Source of the DNA: Serripes groenlandicus | Lineage: Eukaryota > Mollusca > Bivalvia > Cardiida > Cardiidae | Direction: 5' to 3' | DNA: 64,000 nt | NCBI GenBank assembly: GCA_031761405.1 | Contig: JASEVX010000003.1 | Coordinates: forward strand, 118,118,849-118,182,848 | In this document: positions 1 through 55,551 of the stretch, piece after piece | How the letters are laid out: the number at the start of each line of letters is the position of its first letter | Numbering within the stretch: position 1 is the first letter of the stretch | Position numbers and translations under genes: made by a program | Notes under the pieces: generated by a model | What the model was told of the DNA's origin: nothing | Database searches by the model: none | The model's input: only the letters and a program-made list of their open reading frames with translations

Positions 1-176
1 AGTGCAGCAGCAACTTTGAAAATATATTGGCAAAAATTGAAAAATCTCTGTAAATGAAAGGAAAATAATTGAAAACATTATGGCAAATGGGGAAATTGCT
101 CATGATGACGCAATGTTTTTTAAAACTCGTCTGCTGCAGAGGCATCAGAAAGCATCTGCATGTGGGAAAGGGTTAA
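1..176. mobile_element. Family A foldback MITE, cut by window edge
   Basis: The right end GTGGGAAAGGGTTAA closes at 173-176. Inside are the CTGCTGCAG block and the GGGGAAATTGC hairpin arm typical of the family. The left TTAA end lies outside the window. It is non-autonomous, with no coding capacity. Confidence 0.75.
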
Positions 177-599
177 TGTTTTGTCAACATTGGGGTGAAA
201 GTGGGGCATGTTTCACTGTCTGTTTTTCTGGTCAAGTAGTTCAAGGTATTTTAGTCCATTTTCAAGGCTTTTAGAGCCTGTCTATGGGAAAAGGTATGAG
301 TTGGTATGTCTGAACAGTGAAAATTCAGAACAGCCTTTGCAATTGCTGTCATAGGCTACACATAGGGTGACATATTAAGCTTATGTCTGTAATATGTGAA
401 CATTGAAGATCTTGGTCTGAATCTATACTGTTTACAAAGGCCACATAGTTCCTTTTGGCATACTGCTAATTTTGAACAGTTTACACTAAGTTTTTAATGA
501 TATAAGCATTTACCAGTCAAAAACCAGGTTATGAATGAGCCCATTCCCATATACAACAACTATTTTTTAAAATGCTCACTATAGAGATATAAGATAAAA
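177..599. other. Intronic sequence, nothing recognised
   Basis: AT-rich sequence with no repeat end, exon-like frame or hairpin that I can support. It lies 3' of the last visible SIK exon on the minus strand, so it is probably intron. Confidence 0.5.
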
Positions 600-1524
600 C
601 AGCCCTACACTGTGGAAGCCACGTTTTTCTGAATTAATCTGATAAAGGGTCACCCAAGAAATATTTCTACAAAATTATTTGAAAATCAGCCAGATACTTT
701 CGGAGGAGAAGATTTTTAAAGTTTTCACTCTAGTCATATGAGGCAAAACAACCCCACTCCCTTACCGCCATGTTTTTTGACCAAAAGAAATCTGATGGAT
801 AGTAATTCAAGGAAAAGTTTTACAAAATTATTTGGAAATCAGCCGGATACTTTCAGAGAAGATTTCACTATAGCCATATAATGCATAACAGTCCCGCATC
901 CTGGCGGCCATGAGTATCTACCAATCAAGAGGGCTTGAAGGAATCTGATAAAAGGGAAACTTAAGGAACATCTCCACAAAATTATTTTGAAAGCAGCCAG
1001 ATTCTTTCTGAGGAGATTTTTGTTAAAGTTTTCACTAAAGCCATATAAGACAACAGCCTTGTCCCTTGGTGACCATGTTTTTCTACCAATCAACATGGCT
1101 TTAAGGAATCTGATAGAGGGTCACTCAAGGAACACTTCTCATTTAGGAATCAACAGGATATTTTCGGAGGAGAAGATTTTTAAAGTTTTCAATATAGCCT
1201 TATAAGGCAAAACAGCCCACCTCTTGCGGCCTGGTTTTTGACCAATCAACATGGCTTGTAGGAATCTGAAAGACACTCAATAAACATCCTCCAATTTTTT
1301 TGAAAATCTTGATGTTTTGGAGAAAAACAATTTTAAAGTTATTTCTTTCGGTTTCCATGGAAGCCAGATTTCTGCAGGGGTAAAAAATATTTGGAAGAAT
1401 TTGGGTGAGGATATTAAGAGGATGTTTTCAATCAAATCGGCCCACTAGTTACAGAGGAGAAGATGTTCATAGAAGCACCAAGCACGACGGACAAAGGGTG
1501 ATCACAATAACTTTAGCGAGCTAA
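600..1524 (+). mobile_element. Family B element, headless, ~180-bp tandem core
   Basis: Four or five diverged units of about 180 bp each carry an ATGGCTT...GAATCTGAT...GGTCACCCAAGG...GAAAATC...GGAGGAGAAGA pattern. They end in a decayed tail (GTGATCACAATAACTT...GAGCTAA at 1518-1524). The AACAAGAGGGCC head is missing. The loss of the tail hairpin arm suggests an old copy. Confidence 0.7.
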
Positions 1525-2087
1525 ATATTAAATGCATCTGCAGGTGGGAAACAATTAAATGCAACAAATCTGCAATACAGACATAAGAGTTTATCTATTC
1601 ACAACCTTGAAACATCTCTAGAGCAACATAAGGAGGAGGCACTAATGCCTAGCCAATCTAGAAAGGTGTCTCTCTATCAAGGTTTATATTTTCCTTGAAA
1701 CAAAAAAGCATTTGACATCTCTGAGGGAGACCACTTAATTACTGTAGAACAAGACAGCCAAACTGTCATAATTGTCCCATCAGGGAGGCATAACTCTATC
1801 ACAACTGTGATTTGGCCAGTTTTTAATCCATTTATTTTCACAGCCAGTTTGATGAAGATTGGATAAAAATAATCAGAAAGTGCCTTCATTGATTTGGTTG
1901 ATTATTATAATTGGTCGAAACATTATGTCCACAAACATGTTCAACAAGTTTCCGAAAGATTGAATGAAAATTGTTCTACTAGGCTAATTTGGTGATTTGC
2001 TGAATCAAGGGCCATAATCAAATAGTGCATCATCGCACGATCTGACCGGTTATCAAACTTGGCCAAGACATTATCCCCACAAACATG
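1525..2087. other. Intronic sequence, unclassified
   Basis: A minus-strand open frame of 70 codons lies at 1677-1889. It has no recognisable domain, and the DNA has the style of dispersed non-coding repeats (for example GGGCCATAATC nearby). I do not call it a gene. Confidence 0.4.
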
Positions 2088-2317
2088 TTAACCCTTTCCC
2101 CCATACGACAATTCTGCAGCAGACGACTTCGAATATATTTTGTCAAAAAGTAGAAAATCTCTATAATTGAATGGATAACCTATGTTTAAAACTGGAAAAC
2201 ATTGTGGCAAAAGGAGAAATTGCACGTTTTGTGCAAATTCTTCTTTTGTCACTATGTTTTCAAAAAGCCGTCTGCTGCAGAGGTGTCAGAAAGCGTCTAT
2301 ATGAGGGAAAGGGTTAA
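2088..2317. mobile_element. Family A foldback MITE, complete
   Basis: TTAA at 2088-2091 and at 2314-2317 bracket the ends CCCTTTCCCCCATA and TATGAGGGAAAGGG. The long arm is on the left. The central hairpin is GCAC with a GTTTT loop and GTGC. The element ends about 220 bp downstream of the exon 11 donor in the sense direction. Confidence 0.9.
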
Positions 2318-2538
2318 ACAAAATTGGTGAAGATCTGATGAAAACACTTTGACTTAGAGAGTGAACAAGGCTAATTTGGCCAGTTTTGGTTAATTAAAGG
2401 GCCATAATCCAGAAGTTTCACTGCGCGTTTTGGATATCAGACTAGTGGAAAACTTAAAACTGTTGCTCTGAAAAGATTTTTGCAATGCTACATTTATGAA
2501 AGGTTTGCTAGAAATGACTTCACTGCCATAATACTTAC

Positions 2539-46152
<43,614 letters not shown>

Positions 46153-46198
46153 TTAGATGTTTTTGACCTTAGGTGTATCTAGGTCAGACAGACGTGCT

Positions 46199-46297
46199 AT
46201 GATGTGGGTCAGGTTATTGAGGCCAAGCAAATGTCTTGAAAAGCTTTCGCAAATGGTGAAAAAACATCAACAATTAAGTGTTTCAATTTGTTTCTGA
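46199..46297 (+). other. Possible divergent first exon (32 codons), unproven
   Basis: ATG at 46199 opens MMWVRLLRPSKCLEKLSQMV and stops at 46297. The peptide is rich in Arg, Lys and Leu and poor in acids, like a mitochondrial presequence. It lies 76 bp from the SIK start on the opposite strand, with the NRF1-type site between. No convincing second exon or donor was found; it may be chance. Confidence 0.15.
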
Positions 46298-46610
46298 AGA
46301 AGATAAATTTCAATGCAACATTTAAAGGCAACGATATCTTACATGATCTGTACATGCCCCTTGCTGTATTGTGTAGGAGGAAGATTATTTACGTTGAAAT
46401 AAAATCAAAGAGAGATAACCAGTACTGTGAAAAATACCTGTGTGATTACCTCCCTTGTTTTATATTCTGAAAACATTCTAGTGAAAGAGAAATCAAACAT
46501 CAATAAAACCTTCAAATGTATATAGTTCATAAATGAGACAACTTTGAAATATAATTAAATTTCATTTGTTGGTCAATCATGGCAACTCTACACCACACTA
46601 AACTGCACTA

Positions 46611-46649
<39 letters not shown>

Positions 46650-47092
46650 AACCAATACTTCTACTACTACTGCTACAACTGCCACTACTACTACTACTAC
46701 TAATATGAGTATAGGTGCTACCTATTTCGGGTAAACATTTATTATATGTTGTGATTGGTGAATAATTCCCCGCGAACTGCAGTTAGCCCCTTGCTTGCAG
46801 AACGATCAGTTATTTACGTCAATTACGAGTCCTACCGACCTAAGCAAAGAAAATAAAAATCATCATCAGGTTAAGCTTATATTTAACTTTAAAATATAGC
46901 TAAGTTTTTATATCCATGAAATTATGATGACAGGTACAACAAATAATCAACTTGCCCTTCATAAAGTACTTCAAATAAAACGATTCCATAATTCACGGAA
47001 CTACATTTGTGACAAGTCAAATTAACGTTTCCTATAATTTCTGTCGTTTTCCTTTTGGTTCATTTACTTTAGTTTAAACTTATTTATTTGAC
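46298..47092. other. Upstream region with a CTA array
   Basis: Apart from the trinucleotide array at 46613-46702 nothing is recognised. A 60-codon frame at 46288-46470 has no domain. Confidence 0.45.
46613..46702 (+). repeat. (CTA)n microsatellite, interrupted
   Basis: About 12 pure CTA units, then imperfect ones (CTTCTACTACTGCTACAAC), then five more. Confidence 0.95.
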
Positions 47093-47277
47093 ATCGATTG
47101 TGAAACAAAAACAAGCTTTCAGCTTATATTTATCACGCTCGATGTCTGCTTCCTGGTGACTTAACAGTACTCACGCCGTTTGTGTGAAAAAATCCCAAAG
47201 TCAGGACCCGCTCATCACGGGACTCGAACAAGGGACCTTTGATACAAGAGACCGACGCTCTACCTCTGCACCACTAA
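47093..47277 (-). mobile_element. tRNA-derived SINE, same family as 16328-16505
   Basis: The minus-strand head is GTGGTGCAGAGGTAGAGCG with box B TGTTCGAGTCCC. The body shares AAGCTTTCAGCTTATATT and GTCTGCTTCC with the 16-kb copy, in the opposite orientation. Confidence 0.8.
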
Positions 47278-47282
47278 TAGAA

Positions 47283-47290
47283 TGACGTCA
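47283..47290. promoter_or_regulatory. CRE palindrome TGACGTCA, 1.16 kb upstream of SIK
   Basis: A full CRE just upstream of the SINE head. Plausible because SIK genes take part in cAMP feedback, but unsupported beyond the match itself. Confidence 0.4.
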
Positions 47291-48029
47291 TATTACAGGA
47301 ATTTGGATTTATAACTTCTGGAAAGTCAAAGGTCAAAAAAACCTTACGAGTAATATTTGAACTCGTTTTAGAAATAGATGACGAGTGTTATTAAACGGAA
47401 ATTATCACACATAAAATTACTTGTGCTCGTTCCTTTATCGAGTACGTATTATCATATTTAATTATTTTCTCTAGAAGTTTTTTTTGTTTCGATATTTTAA
47501 TTCCATCCAATCAAAACGTAGCACTGTAGCAGAATCGTGACTGCATCGAAAAATCCATTCTGGACACAATTTTTGGAAAGACGGTATAGCAAAATTTTGC
47601 AAAGTTCATACACATTACCTATTGACGGGAAACATCGCCGGCTTCGACGTCGATTTGTTTACCCGTACTACTACTACTACTACTAATATGTTAATAGGCA
47701 AAGCCTAGGTCGTGTGAAAGCAAGAACAAATTAATTAAGCACTGTCTGTCCCCCAACAAGAAACAAATTAATAGCCAAATTGTAGAAAGTTACAAAAACA
47801 GAATTTGAAAAACATATCGAAAAAAACGAAACTTAGCATGCATTTAAGTTTAATTTGTACATATACATCTGTTTTATTTTTTATTAGGTCAGGATTGTAA
47901 CAGACTGTAAGATTTCCAAGGATGTTGATGGAAAACAACACTAGAAGGCATTGAAGAATGTTCTGATTTATTTTTACAAATGCCAGTTATTTGTAAACTA
48001 GTAATACATATAATTGGAAACTGACTCTT
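47291..48029. other. Upstream region, nothing recognised
   Basis: A short (CTA)6 array lies at 47669-47687. No coding segment. Confidence 0.5.
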
Positions 48030-48165
48030 ACCATGGTTGATTGAATGACTTGCGCTTAACATTACTTTCAATGGTACTTCAGTTCACCTAACATTTTCCC
48101 CTGGCTTTCTAGAATACTAAAATACTCCACACAACAATCTTCCAAGGCAGATGGCTAACTTTGCA
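48030..48165 (-). mobile_element. Headless SINE 3' domain
   Basis: GTTGATTGAATGACTTGCGC, AATGGTACTTCAGTTCACCT and ACTCCACACAACAATCTTCC match the 3' part of the SINE at 18244 with many changes. Confidence 0.6.
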
Positions 48166-48780
48166 TGATCTGGCTGAATGTATAATCTTGAGACAATTTA
48201 AGATGAGAACACTATGCATACAGACTGAGAAAACTGTAATTTTTTACAAATATTTTCAAAAGTCCCATTTAAATGTATGTTGGAACAGGTAAAGTTGAGC
48301 CCCTTGCCTGATGTAAATTACTTGATTTCTGTTACTAATCTGAATACAGTGTCGGAAGGTGTAATTGATCCAAAATGAACATATCGAAAATAGTCAATAT
48401 ATGTTCCTATTCAACAACATTTCCTTTTGAACCCCTATCTCCTTTTTCTGGTTTTTAATTTGTAAAACATGAAACAGCATCAGGTTATTTGTTAATAAGT
48501 ACCAGACTTAGTGTCAACAACTGATTATGTATACATGTACATGAAATATGTTGTTTGAAAACAAAAATGGATAGTAAAAGATCTGATCAGACCGTGAATA
48601 TGTACAGATTCTCAGAGTTATCAATGTTGCGCAATTATAAAAGCTTTTGAAAAGGGTACAGGGAGTAAAATATTTTCACTAGAAGCCTGGACAAAAATGT
48701 AATAAGTGTTTAAGTAAGACAACTCCCCACAACATAATTGTTTCATATATAAATTGTTAAGTTTAGTTGCTTCTTTCAAA
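48166..48780. other. Upstream region, nothing recognised
   Basis: No repeat ends or domains seen. Confidence 0.45.
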
Positions 48781-48782
48781 TC

Positions 48783-48848
48783 ATGTACCTGCTGGGATTT
48801 GAACTCAGAACTCTCGTTAGACCAGGACTGGTGTTCTACCATTTAACT
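48783..48848 (-). mobile_element. tRNA-like SINE head
   Basis: TAGTTAAATGGTAGAACACC (A box) and GAGTTCAAATCCCAGC (B box) on the minus strand. It does not fold into a normal tRNA by eye; a SINE fragment is likelier. Confidence 0.6.
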
Positions 48849-48850
48849 AC

Positions 48851-50335
48851 AGTATAGGTTTTTACTTTGAGCAGCAGTTCATGAAAATATGTGTAATTTT
48901 ATTACCAGTCAGTAAAGTATAAGATTTTTTTTGTTACAATGAATGTATACTAGTTTAAACTTTACCATTTGTATTGTATAGATTATACAATTTCACACAG
49001 AAAAATGGATTTCACAATAAATTACAAAGAAAACAGAAAAGAGATACATTTCTGTGGTATTTCAGTTATATCAGAGGACAGAACACTTATGTGAGGTCAC
49101 TGGGTGACTTATAACTGACATTGATTATGAATTGCCTTTAAGTTTTTATAATATAGCCTTTTCTTTTGAAAAACAGACGAAGTTTTCTTTATTTTTCAAC
49201 CAAAATGTTTATACATATTTATTTGAATAAAAAGTATTTTGAGTGTTTGTTGAATTTAAAAAGAGATTGATCCTCTTTATCTGCAGATTTCAATGTTCAG
49301 TTTGTTTTTTATCTTATTGGAAGCCGCCAGGCTTCCTGTAGGGATGCTTTTAATTTTCGGTCAAGGAGAATATTTAGACCTGCCAGCGTGACCACATATC
49401 TTGGTTTCTCTTTGTCCTTTCTAAGTACATTAATGTAAGGTAATGACTTTTAAAACATCCCTTTTACACTCTATATACATGTGCGAGTTTTAGAAATTAA
49501 AAACAAAAGACAAAGGCCAGTATATTTATTGAATGTATGTACATATTTATTTAAGCGAAATTCATACTGTATCTACTCTAGACAGTAAAATAGAGAACCC
49601 TTCTTTTGAATTTGTAAATGTAGTCTGGTTCCTTAAAATTACATGCTATGAGTTATTACGCAGTAATTAGACGAAGAAGCCTCGTCCCGTATTCACTAAA
49701 CTTTTCAATTTAGATATTTGTCTAAATCTAAATCTTAATATTTAGTATACGTTTTAGATTTAATCCGTATTCACCAACGCGTTTTAAACCGATCTCAATT
49801 TGGTCTAGTGTGTAAATGTCGTAAGCGGCCACGCAGCGACTCTGGTTCCCGAATCAAGTTCAGAGCTAAAATAAAAGACAGTACCATTCATCTATAGTCT
49901 ATTTATAGATTTTCATTTTTATCGCAATTTCACATACATTTTTCATTTGCTTTGCTTTTAATAATCTGACTTTCATGTTCAGTACATACTGGATTCAAAG
50001 TTTTCTTTGAGTACAATTGTCATCGCAACATGCAGACATGAAAAGATTTAAACCACAGAAATATCTGTTTCAAGACCAATTTCGTTCATTTTCGCTGTTG
50101 CAGTTCCACATTTCATGAATATCACGGTAAACACGATATCGGTGTATTTTGCCTAGCCAACAACATGTTTTATCACGGATGCGATGTGAACATCCAGAAT
50201 ACTTAAATGAAATGAAATCTTCTGGTTCTTACAAACAAAGTGTGATCGGATTAACTGAACTGTATTTAACTTATCACTGTAAATGTAGACAGCATTTCAA
50301 CTCTTATATCAACTGGTAAATTTTGGAACATCTTG
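48851..50335. other. Upstream region, nothing firm
   Basis: CGTATTCACTAAAC at 49691 and CGTATTCACCAACG at 49768 form a repeated pair with TAGATTTAG-type arms, perhaps an old foldback. TAGGGATG at 49339 could be the far end of the hAT remnant. No gene. Confidence 0.4.
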
Positions 50336-50339
50336 CTAA

Positions 50340-50855
50340 ATGAAGGTATAATTTATGGACATAAAGTAGAAAACATTGTAGCAAAAGGATAAACGCCTCG
50401 TGATCAATTTCTCTTTTTGTCACAATGTTTTCAAACGTCGCTGCAGCTATTGTCAGTCTTTCGGATTACGTGTACATAGAAATACGTTTACTTGATTTTC
50501 TGAATGCTTATCACGACACGAGTTCACATCAGTTTCGTCAACTCGAGATTGTGCGTTTGTAATCCGACAGCTTTGATTTTCAATTGCTCAATTTGCCATA
50601 ATAACTCTTTTCAATTATCTTACTATCATTTATAGAGATTTTCTATGTTTTGTACTTGATGATTTTAAAGTCTGTCAGAGTAAACATCATTGAAATCATT
50701 GTGGCAAAAGGAGAAATTGCTCATAATGAGCAATATCTGCATTTGCCACAATAATTCAACACTTTTCAATTATCATACGATAATTTATAGAGATTTCTTT
50801 TTACTTGATAATTTCAAAGTCGTCTACTGCAGATTTGTTTTATGTGGGAAACCCT
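50340..50855. mobile_element. Three decayed family A MITEs
   Basis: Central arms at 50365-50440, 50580-50660 and 50690-50755 (GGCAAAAGGAGAAATTGCTC, ATAATGAGC), ending TATGTGGGAAACCCTTA at 50855. The only family A traces upstream of the promoter. Confidence 0.65.
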
Positions 50856-51129
50856 TATCCATTATCATGACTTACCGATACAAGCGAAAAACAGATTTTC
50901 TGTGTGTCAGCATTATTTGATAAAACATTATCATAACAAATACATCCAGAATTTGCATTGGCGTAAACATCCAAACGTTTGGGTGCAGACTGTATGTCTC
51001 TTTAAAGTCGCGGGTAGAAAATCAAGTCAAATGGTGTATGGAAAACAATACCAAGAATGATAAACAATACATTTAATAAAAGAATATTTTTATCATCTAT
51101 GAAAATAAGAAACATAAATCAACAATCAG

Positions 51130-51834
51130 AATGGGTTTTTTTCTTTTGGTTTTCGAATTAACCGGTGTCCGTAATATGTGCAATACATGCATTTAACTGA
51201 CTTGTCATCTGCTGTGCGCTTGAAATGTTTCCAGACGGCGGATTTAGCAGGAGGCATGGTTGTAATTTTGTTGTTTTCCTTTCTTTCGAATAGATAAGAA
51301 TGATATAATATGGTTCTAATGATTTGACGAACAATTACTCAAACAATTGCAACAGTTCTTATCGACATATTGATGTGTATTTCTTACAACTATTCAATTA
51401 AAACGTGTCGACAATTGAAAGCACTATTACGACATATCCGGCGGCCCTCCCTGTTTGACATGGTTGCTAATTGACTGGAGATTATATTGATATCGCTGAC
51501 TACCTGCTTGTCACGTTTTTCGTAATGGACTCGCGATTGCAATCAAATCGTCAATTAAAATGGATTACAATGGATTAAGTACCATCTTTAGACGAAAAGG
51601 TGTTAACTGTTTGTTTAATTTACCTTCACCGCTGATTTACCGACTTCTTTAGTAACTCAATAAGAAAAACAGATTCAATACGTTTTAAGTTTACTTTAAC
51701 ATACTTTTATCAGATGAAAGATAGAAAAAAAAAAGGAAAATAAATAATCGAGTACTGGAATACCTATTTTGATAACCGGTACTCGGACGTCCGACCGAGT
51801 ACTCGGGTACTCGCGTACTCGGTCCCATCCCTAG
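51130..51834 (-). mobile_element. hAT transposon 5' remnant with BED-finger start
   Basis: The minus strand opens with CTAGGGATGGGACCGAGTAC at 51834, a hAT-type terminus followed by CGAGTAC subterminal repeats (51778-51825). ATG at 51257 starts MPPAKSAVWKHFKRTADDKS, then VKCMYC, the first half of a BED zinc finger (conserved W, F and the CxxC pair). The frame is lost before the His pair and stops near 51130. The transposase body and the other terminus were not found. Confidence 0.75.
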
Positions 51835-51839
51835 AAAAT

Positions 51840-52280
51840 AGTCAAAAGTCCAATTTTGACATTGACCTTTAACGTATGACCTTGACAATAAATAGGCTTC
51901 TAGACCTTGTTATATACTAACTGTATACCAAGTTTGGTTAAGATCGGTCGAAGGATGTTCAGTGTAGAGTGGTCACAAGGTTGTTGATATGGGAAATAGT
52001 CAAAGTCCAATTTTGACCTTGACCTTTAACCTATGACCTTGAAAATAAATTGGCTTCTAGACCTTGCCATATACTAACTGTATATAGCAAAGAAAAGTAA
52101 TGTGTTTTACTGATAGCCCACATATGACATCATTCCTTTAAAACAATGGACGCATTTGAGCTTGATCAATAAACAAATGTTGGATAAAAAAAAAGACGAA
52201 ACTACTAGAAATTCAGCCTGTTGAAAGAAAAGTTATGTGTTTTACTGATAGTCCACATATGACATCATTTCTTAAAAACA
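51840..52280. repeat. Two pairs of tandem units
   Basis: 51843-51947 and 52004-52084 repeat CAATTTTGACNTTGACCTTT and CTTCTAGACCTTG. 52088-52150 and 52226-52290 repeat ATGTGTTTTACTGATAG and CCACATATGACATCATT. Non-coding. Confidence 0.75.
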
Positions 52281-52623
52281 ATGGACTCGTTTGAAGGTAT
52301 GAAAGTGTTTTCCTCTCGTTCGGGTTGGAGGATATATGTATACCCTAAAACCAGGGTGAACTGATTCTGGTCATACTTTCATGATTTGACAAAGACCCTG
52401 GTCATAGACATAAACTGTTAAACTGTACAATGTGAAAAAAAAAGTAAATTGAAGGCAAATAATTTGAAATTGACTGTAGTTTTGTTTGTTTGCTACATTT
52501 ACTGCAATATATAGATACACGCCTTAAAGTCAATACAACTAGACAGTCGATGATATGATAGTTTAGCTATTTTCTTGAGTGGGGTTAACATTTGACAAAG
52601 ACGGCTTCGGCTTCAAATAGATA

Positions 52624-52739
52624 CAGACAAAAACGATACACACGATGTGACGTCACGCAATGTGACGAAAGCATCGTGGAACAGACAAAAACAATACACA
52701 CCGTGTGACGTCACGCGATGTGACGAAAGCATCGTGGAA
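52624..52739 (+). repeat. 58-bp tandem duplication carrying CRE palindromes
   Basis: Two units of CAGACAAAAACGATACACAC...GTGACGTCACGC...ATGTGACGAAAGCATCGTGG with a few differences. TGACGTCA is at 52648-52655 and at 52706-52713. Each unit also has a second TGACG half-site. Confidence 0.85.
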
Positions 52740-53489
52740 TGGTTTCCAACAGATACTAACAAATAATTTAGAAATTAAGTTATATTTTTAAGCAAATTAT
52801 TGATATAATCAATATCTTACCTTGAAATGAAACTATGTCGATACAGAAACAAAATTATTCGTCCTTTTCAGTTAAAATAATATCCGAGGCCAGTGTAACG
52901 AACGATAACTTCCGTTGAAATATTTACAATCATTTTCAAGTGTTTATTGCTTCTCTATATTGCCAAGATATAACATCCATGAACTAATGATGACAGGAAC
53001 AAAAGAATAGTCGGCTTGCCCTTCATAAAGTCCCTACAGTGAATGAAATCTATTCGTGACGAGTCAAACTATCTTTTCCTACCATTTCTGTCGTTTTCCT
53101 TTTGTTATTTATTTATTACTTGCATTACAATGAATTCACTTGCGTTGCAATGACGTCACATTTGGATGTGTTTACTTCCGGTTGAGAAAATATCATTTTA
53201 AAAATAGAAAACGAGTGCAATTACACGCAAATTATCACATATCAGATTCCTTGTTTTCATTCCTTTATCGAGAAGGAATTTAATTTTATTTTTCTCTCTA
53301 GTTCTAAGTATTTTTTGATTTGTCAAAACATACGAATATCGTGTTTGTGTGTTTTACCGGTTACGAAATGAATAGGTTACGATAATTTGTCCGTCCAGTA
53401 AGACCGGAGCATCGTCGTACAAGGTGAACTGTACATGGTTGTGGTGAGGCGCGAACGGTGCAGTTATAAAAGTATGTACAAAGTGTATA
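52740..53489. other. Intergenic, nothing recognised
   Basis: Another TGACGTCA is at 53151-53158. No coding segment. Confidence 0.45.
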
Positions 53490-54623
53490 GTTATATCGAA
53501 TACTGCACCACCCCGTATTTGAATACTCCCAAGGAGGTGGTCACCGCAATTTGCTCTGGTAGCTGGTTACATATACGTATGGTTGACAAGACAATAGTGC
53601 CGTAGGTAGTCTGATCGACAGAAGGGGACAATGTATCGAATGGCATGGCCTCTGGTTGCTACTGAGGCTGTATGCAGGTATGGTGCCGCAGAAACGTCTA
53701 TGAGGTTGTAGAGTGTAGACGATGCGGTACATCATTGTCAGCTTGGCTTGACTGCGTCTTTGCTGTAGGGTCTGCAAGCCCAGTGAGGCGATCGTATTTG
53801 ATGTGCTGCTGGTGGTCCGATAGTCACCACGTACACATCTGGCAGCTCTTTTTTGCACAGCTTCCACTTGCTGGACATAGGTATGTTTTTATGGATTCCA
53901 TATGGTGGATGCATACTCAAGTATGGGTCGCACAAGGCTCTTGTACGTCATGTCCTTGTATTGGTCTCAGATGGGCAGCTGGATAAGTTACGCCTTATGA
54001 ATGCCAATCTGTTGTTTGACTTTTGTTGTTGTAGTATTCACATGGTCTTTCGATGAGAGGTCATCTGATATTGTTACTCCAAGGTACCTTCCGGATTTGG
54101 CGGTGTTAAGCTTCTGACCATGGACAATGTAGCTGCTTTTGATGGGGTCTTTCTTTCTTCTTATATGAAGGACCTCGCACTTGGATGGATTGAAGCTCAT
54201 GAGCCAGTCTTTTTCCCACGGCTGTAGTGGGTCAAGGTCCTCCTGGAGTAATTCTGTATACATTTTGCTTCTGATGTTTCTATAGAGGAGACAGGCATCA
54301 GCGAAGAGGCGGGATAGTGATTTAACGAGCTCAGGCAGGTCGTTGATGTATACCAGAAAGAGGAGAGGGCCAAGGACTGTTCCCTGAGGTACTCCAGATG
54401 TTACGATAGCAGAAGGAGAAGTTTGACCTTCAATTAGTACTTGTTGTGTTCTGCTGGAAAGGAAGCTATGGATCCAGCTCAGCGATGTGCCCCTGATCCC
54501 GTAGTGACTCAGTTTCAGGAGTAGACGTTCATGCGGGACTTTATCGAACGCCATGCTGAAGTCCAGCAGTATAGCACCAGCTTGTTCACCATCATCGAGT
54601 CCTACTACTACTTCCTTGACCAT
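53490..54623 (-). pseudogene. Non-LTR retrotransposon reverse transcriptase, inactive
   Basis: The minus-strand frame 54623-53988 gives DDGEQAGAILLDFSMAFDKV, SGVPQGTVLGPLLFLVYIND, RLFADACLLYR and SFNPSKCEVLHI, a Jockey/CR1-type reverse transcriptase. The catalytic FADD reads FADA, so the second aspartate is lost. Downstream the frame breaks and resumes (VQKRAARCVRGDYR, RRSQAKLTMMYR). The endonuclease and 5' part are missing (5' truncation), and the cut end meets a minisatellite. A TE relic, not a host gene. Confidence 0.93.
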
Positions 54624-54631
54624 GCATTACA

Positions 54632-55551
54632 ATACACTGCTTATATTGCTGCTGCTACTACTACTACTACCTTACCCTACCCAACGATACACTGCTTATA
54701 TTGGTGATAGTACAACCTTACCTCAGACTACACTACACTGTTTGTGTTGCTACTACTACCTTACCCTTCCCTACAATATAATGCTTATATTGCTGATACT
54801 CCTACCTTACCCTACAATACACTACGCTGTTTATATTGCTGCTACTACTAACTTACCATAACCTACAATACACTGCTTATATTGCTAATACTACTTCTAC
54901 CTTACCTTAACATGCAATATTGCTGCTAATACTACATTACCCTACACTACACTGCACTGCGTATATTGCTACTACTACTATCTTACCCTACCATACACTA
55001 CACTGCACTGCTTATATTGCTGCTAATACTACATACTCTACCCTACAATACACTGCTTATATTGATTCTACTACTATCTTACCTTACACTACACTACACT
55101 GCTTATATTGCTGCTACTACTACCTTACCTTACACTACACTACACTGCTTATATTGCTGCTACTACTACCTTACCTTACACTACACTACACTGCTTATAT
55201 TGCTGCTACTACTACATTACCCTACAACACACTGCGTATTTTGCTACTAATACTACCTTACCATACACTACACTACACTGCTTATATTGCTGCTACTACT
55301 ACATTATCCTAAAATACACTACACTGCGTATATTGCTACTATTACTACCTGACCATACACTTCACTGCTTATATTGCTGCTACTACTACATTACCTTACA
55401 CTACACTGCTTATATTGCTGCTACTACTACATTACACTACAACACACTGCGTATTTTGCTACTAATACTACCTTACCATACACTACACTGCTTATATTGC
55501 TGCTGCTACTACTACCTTACCCTACCCTACACTGCTTATATTGCTGTTTGA
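54632..55551 (+). repeat. Minisatellite, ~46-bp unit, 0.9 kb
   Basis: Units of CTGCTTATATTGCTGCTACT followed by ACTACCTTACCTTACACTAC. Three perfect or near-perfect 46-bp periods are at 55099-55236, with variants elsewhere. The Leu/Tyr/Thr-rich open frames in three phases are products of the repeat. Confidence 0.93.

Noticed and set aside
1677..1889. Candidate next SIK exon downstream of exon 11
   Set aside because: The minus-strand frame lacks the RRFSDG-type motif expected next in SIK3, and no phase-compatible acceptor was found.
46288..46470. 60-codon plus-strand frame next to the promoter
   Set aside because: No domain, no continuation, and composition like the surrounding AT-rich DNA.
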